64,000 nucleotides of DNA from an uncultured Roseibium sp. (lineage in GTDB: Bacteria > Pseudomonadota > Alphaproteobacteria > Rhizobiales > Stappiaceae). Position numbers and translations under genes: made by a program. Position 1 is the first letter of the stretch. Every line of letters starts with the position of its first letter. Shown here piece by piece: positions 17,894 through 26,835 of the stretch. Below the pieces are notes generated by a model. The model made no database searches. It saw nothing but the letters and a program-made list of their open reading frames with translations, and was not told the DNA's origin. The DNA is taken from NCBI RefSeq assembly GCF_947499295.1, contig NZ_CANMNP010000001.1, positions 310,001-374,000 of the forward strand, read 5' to 3'.

Positions 17894-19252
17894 CTAGCGA
17901 ATGGCATCGTAGCCCGCTTTGAGCTTCTTGATTGCGCTGTTCACCTCATCAGCGTTCTTAACCACCTCTTCGACAATTGTCGCAGCATCACCTTCAGTGA
18001 GGGCAACTCCTGCCTTCTTGAGGGACGAGACCAGATCCAGAGCAGCCTTTTTCTTTTCGGTCGCCGTGATTTTTACCGCCGCCGGAACAGAAGTCAGTGC
18101 CTTCATGACAACACTCGACAAAATGGTCCAAACCAGACGAAGTGCCGTCATGCGCGCGTTGAAGCCACTCTTGCCGATGGAGCCCAAAAGAGATCCTGCA
18201 AGTTTGGTGATCTTTTTGGTGTCCCCTGCCATCGCCTCCGGAATATTGCGAGCCACATCTTCTCCGAACATGGCAACAGCTGCCTTTGTTCCTTTCCATG
18301 CCGCAAAAAGGGCAGCGTCCACGATCTTGTCCCACAGGGTCGGAGCATACGTTTTCAGCGTCTTTCGCGCAGCAAGAACAAGGCTGACGGCCTTTGCCCA
18401 TTTGGGAAAGTTGTCTTTGTTCTTGGCTGTCCACTCGGCAACCTTGAGCCCGGTATCGGCGGCAAAGACGAACGGATTGGCAGAAGCGACCGCAAGCAAA
18501 AACTCCATTTCCATCTCGATCAGGACTTGCGTGGACTTCAGTTTCTTCCCCGCATGCGCAATCCCTGCGTAAAGAATATCTGTGACAAAGCCCTCCCTGT
18601 TTTGCCGATAGATCACCCCCTCTTTTGCCGTTGCAATGTCGGATGTGATCTGCTGGTAGGTGATGATGCCGTTGGGTTTGAGTTTGCCGCCTTCCCGCGT
18701 TTCATACTCGATGGCATGGATGATCAGGCGTTTGCCTTCAGGCGCAAGCCAAGTTTCGCCAGCCTTGACGGTGGCAAACCCACCCGGCGAGGCCGCATCT
18801 GCGAACCTTAAAAACCCACCAGGCTTGGTCGCGGCAATTTCCTTGTCAGTCAACGCACGCGGTACCATTGTCGGGCGCGTTGCCGGTTTTGGCTCCTCTT
18901 TCGGCTTTTCCGATGATCCACCACCTGACGGGCCGTTGTCGTCCGGCAGATCGGGAATGCTCATCCTTTGCCACACCGACGCCGAGTTCGGATCATTCAT
19001 TGCAATTATTGTGCGCCCTGCTGGATCAACACGGGAATCAGGATGCCGGAATCCGACCACGCTGATCTGAAAGTCAGCGATCATTCCGCGCGTCTTCCTT
19101 CCGCTGATACCATCAGGAACAAGGTTTGTGCGCGAACCACCCATGAGTTCATTCAGTCGCGTTTGCACTGCGACGACATCGAGTTGGCCGTTTTTTCCCC
19201 ATCGCCCGACAGAACCTGTAATGCCTATTGAAGAATTGATCATGTCAAACAC
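17894..19252 (-). CDS. Peptidoglycan-binding-like protein with helical C-terminal region, unknown function
   Basis: A 452-residue protein with no signal peptide. Residues about 10-70 look like a peptidoglycan-binding helix bundle (LDVVAVQTRLNELMGG, then VPDGISGRKTRGMIADFQ). A Pro/Gly/Glu-rich linker follows at about 105-135. A beta-rich middle section holds ETWLAPEGKRLIIHAIEYE. The final 200 residues are mostly amphipathic or hydrophobic helices (AVASANPFVFAADTG, AKAVSLVLAARKTL). A cell-wall-binding head on a long helical tail without a secretion signal is reminiscent of cargo or effectors of contractile injection systems, but no such genes are in the window. That reading is inference. Confidence 0.65.
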   Translation of the reverse strand: MFDMINSSIGITGSVGRWGKNGQLDVVAVQTRLNELMGGSRTNLVPDGISGRKTRGMIADFQISVVGFRHPDSRVDPAGRTIIAMNDPNSASVWQRMSIPDLPDDNGPSGGGSSEKPKEEPKPATRPTMVPRALTDKEIAATKPGGFLRFADAASPGGFATVKAGETWLAPEGKRLIIHAIEYETREGGKLKPNGIITYQQITSDIATAKEGVIYRQNREGFVTDILYAGIAHAGKKLKSTQVLIEMEMEFLLAVASANPFVFAADTGLKVAEWTAKNKDNFPKWAKAVSLVLAARKTLKTYAPTLWDKIVDAALFAAWKGTKAAVAMFGEDVARNIPEAMAGDTKKITKLAGSLLGSIGKSGFNARMTALRLVWTILSSVVMKALTSVPAAVKITATEKKKAALDLVSSLKKAGVALTEGDAATIVEEVVKNADEVNSAIKKLKAGYDAIR

Positions 19253-19588
19253 CTTGCCGTTGATGACTTGATCCGGGTCGCAAGGCCAAAATCAAATGAC
19301 CAACGCTCTTCCACGCACATGAAAGCGCTTCTGCCCCTTCGAAAACGTTATACGGGTCAGCTCGCTCGGGCCCAAAAATAACCCTGCGCCAAGTCAGAAA
19401 TTTCAAATGTCTCAATCTGGCGACGAACGAACCGGTCAAACAGTTCGGGCCGCTTGCCGCAAAAAGCAGATCCGGGCTATAAGCTGCGCCGGATGTCTTC
19501 CGTTATGAAGCAAGATTTACGGGACACTCGCGGAGCGTGTCTGTGACAGCCATCACAATCCATCGAAAGATAATGGAAACCCTTGCAA
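19253..19588. other. Intergenic, no feature recognised
   Basis: About 335 bases between the divergent peptidoglycan-binding-like gene and the DUF2842 gene. Short frames on both strands lack family resemblance or good ribosome sites. It presumably holds two promoters. Confidence 0.4.
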
Positions 19589-19804
19589 ATGGTCCCCTCG
19601 TTCAGAAAATTCGTTGGCATGGTGCTGCTGGTCGTGTTCGTAGTGATTTATGCGCTCACAGCGATGGTGATAGGTGACATCACACTGCAGGGGGCCTCAT
19701 CCATCGTACGACTGATCTATTTTGCAATTGCCGGCCTGGTCTGGGTGGTTCCGGCCGGTGCCATCATCTGGTGGATGGAAAAAGGCGGGAAAAGCCGGAC
19801 CTGA
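19589..19804 (+). CDS. DUF2842 small membrane protein
   Basis: A 71-residue, two-helix inner membrane protein (helices about 10-30 and 42-62; AGLVWVVPAGAIIWWM near the end) of the DUF2842 family, common in alphaproteobacteria and uncharacterised. The start could be ATG 19589 or TTG 19583. Its last 41 bases overlap the end of the convergent deacetylase gene on the other strand. Confidence 0.83.
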   Translation: MVPSFRKFVGMVLLVVFVVIYALTAMVIGDITLQGASSIVRLIYFAIAGLVWVVPAGAIIWWMEKGGKSRT

Positions 19805-20864
19805 CCCCAAATCCAGAGGCAGCCCACCGAGCCGCCCGGTAAAGCGCGAAAGGTGCTCCCGTCAGATACTGATCAACGATACCGGGATCCTGGAACCGGC
19901 CGTTGAGCGACACCCGTGGCAGCATCATGGGGTCGCGTGCGTTGGCGGACTGAAGAACCCCCGGCAACGTTGTCACAGAAGAGGCAAAGCCAATTTCCCT
20001 GACGATTTCAGCGTCCCGCAGACTGACAGCGTGCGACTTCCCATAAGGGTAGGCAAAGTGCTTTGGACGCCGGCCAAGCTCTTCTTCAAGCCGCCCCAGA
20101 CCTTTGAGAACATCAGCGCGAGCTACAGAGGCCTCAAGCCGGGCCATCGCATAGTGTTCATGTGTGTGAGCGCCGATCGAAACCAATGGATCGGAAGAGA
20201 GTTCTCGCACCTGATCCCACGTCATCATCAGTTCGTCCGCCATCGCGGCAAGGTCCAATCCGTATTTCTCAGAAAGGGCACGAATGATTTTCCGCTGGTC
20301 GTATTCACCTATTTCCAGGGTCAGGTAATCAACGATCTTGTCGAAACAGGCGATCTTGTCATCTAGACTTGCGCAGGGAAGACCGCTGGCCTCACCGGCC
20401 TGGCTGAAAATCACCTCATCGTTTTCAGCAATGATCTTTTCCAGCGCCAGCCACCATAACTCGCATGTCCGGTCGATCAGGCCGCTGGTGATGAAAACAG
20501 TAAACGGTGCTTCGAGCTCTTTCAGGATCGGATAGGCAACCTCAAGATTGTCCTTGTACCCATCATCAAACGTCAAAACGGCGTAGCGATGATTGCCGTA
20601 TCCTGATTTCAACAGATCGACGGCCTCGTCCAGCGCGATGATCTCGTACCCGTTGGCCCTGATCCGTTCCACGGCCAGGCGCAGAAACTCAGGGGTGATC
20701 TCCAGATGACGATTTGGTTGAAACGCGCTTGTACGGGCCGGCCTGACATGGTGCATCATGAAGACTGCACCACACCCTTGCGTAAACGGCGCCAGAACGC
20801 GATCGAGTCCGGTCCCTTTCAGGACCCGGAAAGCGCGTGAAACTGACTTGTGCCGAACTTTCAT
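19764..20864 (-). CDS. Polysaccharide deacetylase family protein
   Basis: A 366-residue NodB-homology enzyme removing N- or O-acyl groups from polysaccharide. The catalytic start motif is VLTFDDGYKDN (TFDDG) and the metal-binding motif is IGAHTHEHYAM (the usual SHTxxH). A C-terminal motif HFAYPYGK completes the active site. It lacks a clear signal peptide. The ATG at 20864 is chosen; a longer start at 20906 exists. It lies at the left end of the exopolysaccharide locus, divergent from the acyltransferase gene, so the product probably modifies the polymer or its precursor. Confidence 0.9.
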   Translation of the reverse strand: MKVRHKSVSRAFRVLKGTGLDRVLAPFTQGCGAVFMMHHVRPARTSAFQPNRHLEITPEFLRLAVERIRANGYEIIALDEAVDLLKSGYGNHRYAVLTFDDGYKDNLEVAYPILKELEAPFTVFITSGLIDRTCELWWLALEKIIAENDEVIFSQAGEASGLPCASLDDKIACFDKIVDYLTLEIGEYDQRKIIRALSEKYGLDLAAMADELMMTWDQVRELSSDPLVSIGAHTHEHYAMARLEASVARADVLKGLGRLEEELGRRPKHFAYPYGKSHAVSLRDAEIVREIGFASSVTTLPGVLQSANARDPMMLPRVSLNGRFQDPGIVDQYLTGAPFALYRAARWAASGFGVRSGFSRLFPSTR

Positions 20865-20981
20865 CTGGCGTGATGCCCATTTGTGAAGAAGGTGCCAATT
20901 AGGCACCGTTTCTTTAACAATTATTGCTAAATCTATCGAGACTTAATCTGATCTTCTAGCGTGCGATACGGTCTAAGCCCC

Positions 20982-22226
20982 ATGATCGTTCAAAATGGTT
21001 TATCCGAGTGTAACAATCGTGTTCAAACGATCTTTGATGAGGTCGAGGAAAAGTCTGTGACCTCAACTTCCAGCCCTTGGCACCTCACCGTTCTCAATAG
21101 CCTTAGCGAAGCGCTACCATACTGGCAACAATTAAGAACTGCAGATTGTAGAAACCCGTACCAGTCTTCCGAATGGCTTTCATCATGGATTGAAACCATT
21201 GGAAAAGAACGCAAGATCAAGGCCGCCATCGTCGTGATCCAGGTCGAGGGAAAGCCTGCCGCAATCCTGCCGTTTGCGCTGGAGCGCAGAGGACTTGCCA
21301 GCACCCTTACGTTTCTTGGCCATCAAAATGGCAACCAAAACACCGGTTTATGGGATCCAAACTTTTATAGCGAAGTGACCAGGACGCAGATCGCGGACAT
21401 TATGCGAGACGTTCAGATCCAGACTGGAGCGGACGTAGTCAGTCTATCGAACATTCCTGAACACTGGCGCGGCCGGCCGCACCCTTTGCTCAACGCATCT
21501 GCGACACAAAGTCCAAGTCCCATCTTCGTTCAGGATCTTCCTGAGGCCTTCGACGCATTCTTTCGGGAAACGCACAGCAAGTCATCACGCAAGAACCTGC
21601 TGCGCAAGCAAAGACACCTGCAGGCAAGCGGCGACTATCGCGTTGGAAGGGCTGTCGAGCCTGAGCAGGTGGTTCATGCCTTCCAAGCATTTTTGGATCA
21701 GCGCGAAAAACGGGCTGAAGAGGCCGGAATTCCCAATGCATTTTCAAGCCCCGAAGCTCAGGGGTTTCTGGCGCGGCTCCTAGGATTGATACCATCCGCT
21801 TTGGGTGAACAAACAAAGTCGATGGATATCTGGTTCCTGGAAACCGGGGGCGCCATTCGCGCGACCTATCTGTGCGTGGAACAGGACGGCACGCTTTACG
21901 CCTATAGCAACAGCGTTGCACATGACGACATGTTGCCAAACAGCCCTGGCCTGGTGCTGATCAAGGAAATCGTCGAATACGCCTGCGGTTCTGAGCAATT
22001 AAACGTTCTCGACCTCGGCCTTGGAGAGGAACGATACAAAACAGCCTGGACCAAGGCGGTCCCGCTCAAAGACCTTGCAATGGCGTTTACCTGGAAAGGG
22101 ATCTTGCAGAAAAAGAAGGATGCGTTCCGACTGCAGATCAAAGCGGGCATCCGTAACTCGGACGTTCTCTGGCCTCTGGTCCGGCGCCTAAGGAAATTGA
22201 AAGCCGGCGTGAGCAGTCGCGGATAG
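20982..22226 (+). CDS. CelD/BcsL-like acetyltransferase (GNAT fold)
   Basis: A 414-residue protein of the family that transfers acyl groups in cellulose or exopolysaccharide synthesis. Visible blocks are CRNPYQSSEWLSSWIETIG near residue 50, the long middle SSRKNLLRKQRHLQASGDYRV typical of the family, and a C-terminal GNAT-like core (TYLCVEQDGTLYAYSNS, then LDLGLGEERYKTAWT). The start is ATG 20982, with GTG 20961 as an alternative. Located in the exopolysaccharide locus between the deacetylase and the Wzz-like gene, all in alternating directions. Confidence 0.85.
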   Translation: MIVQNGLSECNNRVQTIFDEVEEKSVTSTSSPWHLTVLNSLSEALPYWQQLRTADCRNPYQSSEWLSSWIETIGKERKIKAAIVVIQVEGKPAAILPFALERRGLASTLTFLGHQNGNQNTGLWDPNFYSEVTRTQIADIMRDVQIQTGADVVSLSNIPEHWRGRPHPLLNASATQSPSPIFVQDLPEAFDAFFRETHSKSSRKNLLRKQRHLQASGDYRVGRAVEPEQVVHAFQAFLDQREKRAEEAGIPNAFSSPEAQGFLARLLGLIPSALGEQTKSMDIWFLETGGAIRATYLCVEQDGTLYAYSNSVAHDDMLPNSPGLVLIKEIVEYACGSEQLNVLDLGLGEERYKTAWTKAVPLKDLAMAFTWKGILQKKKDAFRLQIKAGIRNSDVLWPLVRRLRKLKAGVSSRG

Positions 22227-22252
22227 GACAATCCGCTGGAACGACTTCATCT

Positions 22253-24742
22253 TCAAGCCGCGTGGCCATCTCCGTTACGACGGGGTCCCTTGCCACCTGC
22301 AATCACCACTTCCACCTTTGCCCCGGTATTGTGCGCCAGGAGATTGGCCGCGCTTTGCAGTTCATGTCCCTGGTCAGGCGCACTGGCGGCAATCAGAACC
22401 CTGTCCGCAAAGCTCAACATACGGGCGCTGGCCAGGGTCCCATCGATGGCGCCCAAATCGACGACGATGGTTTCATAAGTTGAATCAATCGCTTCCAAGG
22501 CAAGCTTGAACCGCTCAGCGTTGACCATGTCGTCGGTAATGGCTTCACGCCCTGCTTCAATAATATGGGCCTTTGATCCTGCGTCACGGTAGACGACCTT
22601 TGCGAAGGCCGCGTGGCCTGCAACAATATCGGCGAAGCCTTCAGCAGCCTTCGGATTGGACTGTTCCGGAAAGACTTCCATAATCAACGCGGACCGGCTC
22701 GAGCCTGCGGCCTTGCGAACGAGATCAAACGCCAGGTCGTGAGACAGAGCGTCGTCATCGACACTCAGAACGACAATGCGGCCACTTGGTTCAACCTCGT
22801 CGGCATAAGTTGCTGGAAAGTCGTCTTCTTCGTTTTTCAAGCGGCGCTTTTTCCCTAGCGCTGCGGCAGCCATCGCTCCCTTCGCCGCGTCGAAAGCAGT
22901 CTTCGTCTCGCGCGCAGAGCCATCGTCAGTGACCGGTTCCGGTACTTCATTCGCCTCCTTGCCGCGCATGCTCCCGATCCAGTCGGGTGCAACGTCGTGA
23001 TCATAGCTGTTGCGGTCACGCAGGCTGCGCTTCTTGCGCCCATGCTCGGTGCCTGACCGAGTCGATTTTTCAGGTGTGTCTTCGAACCGGCCTTTTCTGG
23101 CCTCGGCTACAGTGTGGTCGTCATTGTCACCGAGTGCGCCGGGTCGCTCAGCTTCACGGAAACCGGTGTCCATCCGATAGTTGGAAATGGTTTGGCTATA
23201 CCCTCGCTCCCAACCCAAACTGTCGTCTGGTCCTGGACCGATGTTTCTCGAGCGGCCGGTTTCCGGTGACGCATAAGCGACGCGCTCGCCAGATTGATCC
23301 TGCGATGCACCGGCAAATGCCGGGTCGACCTGGTTCATGCGGTATAGGGCATTGCCGCTCAAAAACTCGCGCATCAGGACAAAGGCACAACCAAGAATGA
23401 ATGTGACAAGCGTTGCGATAATCGTGCTGGACATGATTTTCGGAGAATCAGGCTCCACCGGGATGGCCGCCTGGGAAATGACCCTCGCGTCAGCAGGCTG
23501 CACCAGCGCCCTCAACCGCGAATCCGCTTCCTGATAGCTTAGCAACAGTTGATCAAGCTGCATCGCCTTGGCATTGGCCTCGCGCTCAAGTTCTGCCAGA
23601 CGGGCCTGATCCGCATTGGATTTTGCGGCAGCCGTTTTCAGATTGTCCAAACGCGTTTCCAGTGCCTTGGCCTGCTGTTCTGCGACCTTGGCATCGTTTT
23701 CCAGTCCCTGAAGGATCTTGCGTGCTTCCGATATGATCTGTCTGTCGTAGTCACCCAGCTGCGACTTAAGCGCCTTTAGCTGCGGGTGGCTTGGCAACAG
23801 AGTGATGGACAGCTCGGCGATATTGGACTGAATTTCGACCTGCCGTTCACGCAAACGCTGGATCAGGGGAGAATTGAGAACGTCGCTGGCGGTTTCGAGC
23901 GACCCGCCTGAGTTCAAAAGCTCACGGATGAGATCTGCCTTGGCCTGCGATTCTGCCTTGACAGCCTGGGCTGCGGAATAATCGCTGCTGGTTTCGCCAA
24001 GCTGCTGCTGGTTCAACGGAATGTTGTCGGCACCAATGAGCAGATCCGCCCGCGCCCTGAAATCGGCAACCGCCTGCCTTGCCGCCTGCACTTCCTTGCG
24101 CAGCTCCAGGATCTGGGGCTCAAGCGCGGCTGACGCCTGTTCGGTGGTCTGGCGCTTTGCGTTTGATTGAAGCAGGAGGTACTGATCGACGATAGTGTTG
24201 GCTACTTTTGCCGCGAGCACCGGGTTTTCGGCTGTGTAATCGACGGCGATGACACGTGACCCGTCGAGACGATAGATGTCCAGGTTCTCATAATAGTGTT
24301 TGAGCACCCTCTCCTCTTCGCTGTTGCCGGCAGAGGTGCTGCCCAGACCAATCATCGACAGGAGACCTTTTACCAGGCCGCCCGACCGTTGGGCTTCGAA
24401 TTCAGGTATTGCGGCCAGGTTGAGTTTGCTGGCGACACGGCGAGCCAGATCAGCGGACATGAGAAGCTGCGCCTGGCTGGCGACGCCTTCTGCGTCAAGC
24501 AGAGCTCTTTCTTCTTCCACACCACGTGAGGCACCCGGAAAATTGTTGTCCGTGCTCTCAATAATGATCCGCGCCTCGCCTTTATATTTAGGCGCAACGA
24601 ACTGAAGTCCCAGGAAGACCGCAGCGGCAACGATCAGTGTCAGCGGCAAGAGCCAGCTCAGTGACCGTCCAATGGCACGCAATAGACCGCCCAGGTCCAG
24701 CGCCATGTCGTCGTCAGGAAGGGTCTGCCGCTCAGCATTCAT
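22253..24742 (-). CDS. Wzz/GumC-type polysaccharide co-polymerase with a degenerate kinase domain
   Basis: Controls chain length and export of exopolysaccharide at the inner membrane. The 829-residue protein has a first transmembrane helix near residues 28-50, a Wzz domain, a long coiled-coil periplasmic part (about 180-420, GNVR-like with AEQQAKALETRLDNL), and a second helix near 440-460. A charged linker and a cytoplasmic MinD/BY-kinase-like domain (about 660-829) follow. The Walker A GKT/S loop is missing: the first strand reads IVVLSVDDDALSHDLAFDL. A Walker B-like strand TIVVDLGAIDG remains. GGAG 9 bases upstream supports ATG 24742 rather than TTG 24757. Divergent from the Wza-like gene. 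Confidence 0.88.
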   Translation of the reverse strand: MNAERQTLPDDDMALDLGGLLRAIGRSLSWLLPLTLIVAAAVFLGLQFVAPKYKGEARIIIESTDNNFPGASRGVEEERALLDAEGVASQAQLLMSADLARRVASKLNLAAIPEFEAQRSGGLVKGLLSMIGLGSTSAGNSEEERVLKHYYENLDIYRLDGSRVIAVDYTAENPVLAAKVANTIVDQYLLLQSNAKRQTTEQASAALEPQILELRKEVQAARQAVADFRARADLLIGADNIPLNQQQLGETSSDYSAAQAVKAESQAKADLIRELLNSGGSLETASDVLNSPLIQRLRERQVEIQSNIAELSITLLPSHPQLKALKSQLGDYDRQIISEARKILQGLENDAKVAEQQAKALETRLDNLKTAAAKSNADQARLAELEREANAKAMQLDQLLLSYQEADSRLRALVQPADARVISQAAIPVEPDSPKIMSSTIIATLVTFILGCAFVLMREFLSGNALYRMNQVDPAFAGASQDQSGERVAYASPETGRSRNIGPGPDDSLGWERGYSQTISNYRMDTGFREAERPGALGDNDDHTVAEARKGRFEDTPEKSTRSGTEHGRKKRSLRDRNSYDHDVAPDWIGSMRGKEANEVPEPVTDDGSARETKTAFDAAKGAMAAAALGKKRRLKNEEDDFPATYADEVEPSGRIVVLSVDDDALSHDLAFDLVRKAAGSSRSALIMEVFPEQSNPKAAEGFADIVAGHAAFAKVVYRDAGSKAHIIEAGREAITDDMVNAERFKLALEAIDSTYETIVVDLGAIDGTLASARMLSFADRVLIAASAPDQGHELQSAANLLAHNTGAKVEVVIAGGKGPRRNGDGHAA

Positions 24743-24938
24743 CGTTAGAAACTCCAAGGTTCCGGCAAACTATGTCGAATTAGGGTAAGCGATCAGTTAA
24801 ACTGTCCCAAATCCCGTCAGATCTGCTGTTAATTTTTTTCCGGGGGATTCATTCATCCCTCCTTTGAGTGTTTTTTTCTCTTCACCCTCAATTAACCATA
24901 ACACGCGATGCTATCTCCGAATTGTAGGAGAGTCGTTG

Positions 24939-25496
24939 ATGCGAATGAGAGCGCTACTTGTCCTGGGCATCTGCCTGGGCCTTGCTGCTTGCAGCGGGTA
25001 CAGGCAGCCGCCGACAGCATTTCATGAAACACTGACACAGCCCTATCTCTTGGATTCAAGCGACAGGCTGCGCATCATCGTGTTTGGTCAGGACGACCTG
25101 TCCAATACCTATGTCGTTGATCAAGCTGGATATATTTCCTTTCCACTGGTTGGAAGCGTTGCGGCTCGCGGCAAGACCCAGCAAGGGCTTGCCTCAGAGA
25201 TTGCCGGCAAATTGCGGCAAGGTTTTATCCGCGACCCGGATGTCTCCGTGGAGATCGACACCTATCGTCCGATCTTCTTGATGGGAGAGGTGCAAAATGC
25301 AGGCCAGTATAACTATGTGGCCGGCATGACAGTGCAAAATGCCATTGCCACTGCCGGTGGATTTTCGGCCAGGGCACAGCAATCGAACGTCGATGTCACC
25401 CGTCAGATCAACGGTGAAATCCTAAACGGACGTGTGCCCATTTCGGACCCTGTCCGGCCTGGAGACACAATTTATGTCCGCGAACGCTATTTCTAG
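24939..25496 (+). CDS. Polysaccharide export lipoprotein (Wza/GumB-like, short form)
   Basis: A 185-residue outer-membrane-side export protein. A signal peptide ends in the lipobox LAAC. A polysaccharide export (Poly_export) domain follows (DRLRIIVFGQDDLSNTYVV) and then a SLBB-like domain (IFLMGEVQNAGQYNYVAGM). The short form lacks the extra SLBB and C-terminal membrane-crossing parts of Wza. TAGGAGAG precedes ATG 24939. It works with the divergent Wzz-like protein. Confidence 0.92.
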   Translation: MRMRALLVLGICLGLAACSGYRQPPTAFHETLTQPYLLDSSDRLRIIVFGQDDLSNTYVVDQAGYISFPLVGSVAARGKTQQGLASEIAGKLRQGFIRDPDVSVEIDTYRPIFLMGEVQNAGQYNYVAGMTVQNAIATAGGFSARAQQSNVDVTRQINGEILNGRVPISDPVRPGDTIYVRERYF

Positions 25497-25602
25497 AGAT
25501 CCACGAAGTTAACCGCGGACTCACCTCCCTTTGCTAGTGTGCAGTCTCAGAGCTCCACAGGTTCAATAAGAAACCCGGGGGCGAGAACAGGGAAACTGCA
25601 CC

Positions 25603-26835
25603 ATGACAACGACTCCCATGCGGATCGTGCATTGTGTTCGCTCGCCTATCGGCGGGATCTTCCGTCATATCCGCGATCTGGCGACAGCCCAGGCGGAAGC
25701 GGGACACGATGTCGGCTTAATTTGCGATAGCACTACGGGCAGCGCTTTCGACAATCGAGGCGTGGAAGAGCTTGAACCAAAGCTGGCTCTCGGCCTGGCT
25801 CGCTTTCCAATGCAGCGTCAGCTGACCTTTAAGGATCTCACGGCAACGCTATCGCTCTATCGTCATATCCGGGACCTGAAACCGGATATCTTGCACGGAC
25901 ATGGTGCCAAGGGGGGCGCTTACGTGCGCCTGATCGGCAGCATCTTGAAGCTCCGCGGTCAGAAGGTGTCCCGCGTTTACTGTCCGCATGGCGGCAGCCT
26001 TCACTACGATCCGAACCGGTTCGAAGGCCGGGTCTATCATACAATTGAAGGCATGCTTGGGCGTCTGACTGACGGCCTGGTTTTTGTCTCGGATTACGAA
26101 GCTGCGGCTTACGAGAGCAAGGTCGGTCAACCGCGCGCGTTGTCACGGATTGTCTATAACGGGCTGACGCCCGCCGAATTTGCACCGGTCAGCGTTGACG
26201 AGAGCGCTGCCGATTTCCTCTATATCGGTATGCTGCGTGATTTGAAGGGACCGGATCTCTTCATTGAAGCGCTCCACAATATTCGCTTGAGGACCGGTCA
26301 TGCCCCACGTGCGCATATCGTCGGCGAAGGCCCTGATGAAGAGCGCTACCGCAACATGGTCAAAAGGTTCGACCTGGAGCGTGCCGTCACGTTCCACGGC
26401 GCCCTGCCCGCCCGCGAAGCCTTCAAGCTTGCACGAAATGTGGTTGTCCCGTCCCGGGCGGAGGCAATGCCTTACATCATTTTGGAAACTGTTGCCGCGG
26501 AACGCCCGCTGATTGCGACCCGCGTCGGCGGAATTCCTGAGATCTTCGGCAGATATTCCAATCGACTGATCGAACCGGGCCACATTGGCAAGCTGACCGT
26601 TGCGATGGAAGCGGCACTTGAAAGCCCCGAGCAGATGGCAAACGGAGCAAAGGAACTTCGCAGCTGTCTGGCCGAGACTTTCTCGACCGAGCTGATGAAT
26701 GATCGCATCACAACGCTTTACCAGGAGCTGAAAGGCATCAAACCGGCTGATCAGTCTGTTGCTGCTCCGGCAAACGGTCTTTCCGGTGTTGCGCGTGCGC
26801 AAACAGCACTGGCGAGGTCGAGCAACAGATCATGA
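25603..26835 (+). CDS. Glycosyltransferase family 4
   Basis: A 410-residue GT-B glycosyltransferase for exopolysaccharide assembly. The N-terminal domain begins MRIVHCVRSPIGGIFRHIRD with a GG-loop, and HGHGAKGGAYVRL is near residue 98. The C-terminal domain shows FLYIGMLRDLKGPDLFIEA, AHIVGEGPDEERY, FHGALPAREAFKLA and the EX7E-like PSRAEAMPYIILETVAAERP. The donor and acceptor sugars cannot be told. Its stop overlaps the start of the next gene (ATGA), so the two are coupled. Confidence 0.92.
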   Translation: MTTTPMRIVHCVRSPIGGIFRHIRDLATAQAEAGHDVGLICDSTTGSAFDNRGVEELEPKLALGLARFPMQRQLTFKDLTATLSLYRHIRDLKPDILHGHGAKGGAYVRLIGSILKLRGQKVSRVYCPHGGSLHYDPNRFEGRVYHTIEGMLGRLTDGLVFVSDYEAAAYESKVGQPRALSRIVYNGLTPAEFAPVSVDESAADFLYIGMLRDLKGPDLFIEALHNIRLRTGHAPRAHIVGEGPDEERYRNMVKRFDLERAVTFHGALPAREAFKLARNVVVPSRAEAMPYIILETVAAERPLIATRVGGIPEIFGRYSNRLIEPGHIGKLTVAMEAALESPEQMANGAKELRSCLAETFSTELMNDRITTLYQELKGIKPADQSVAAPANGLSGVARAQTALARSSNRS

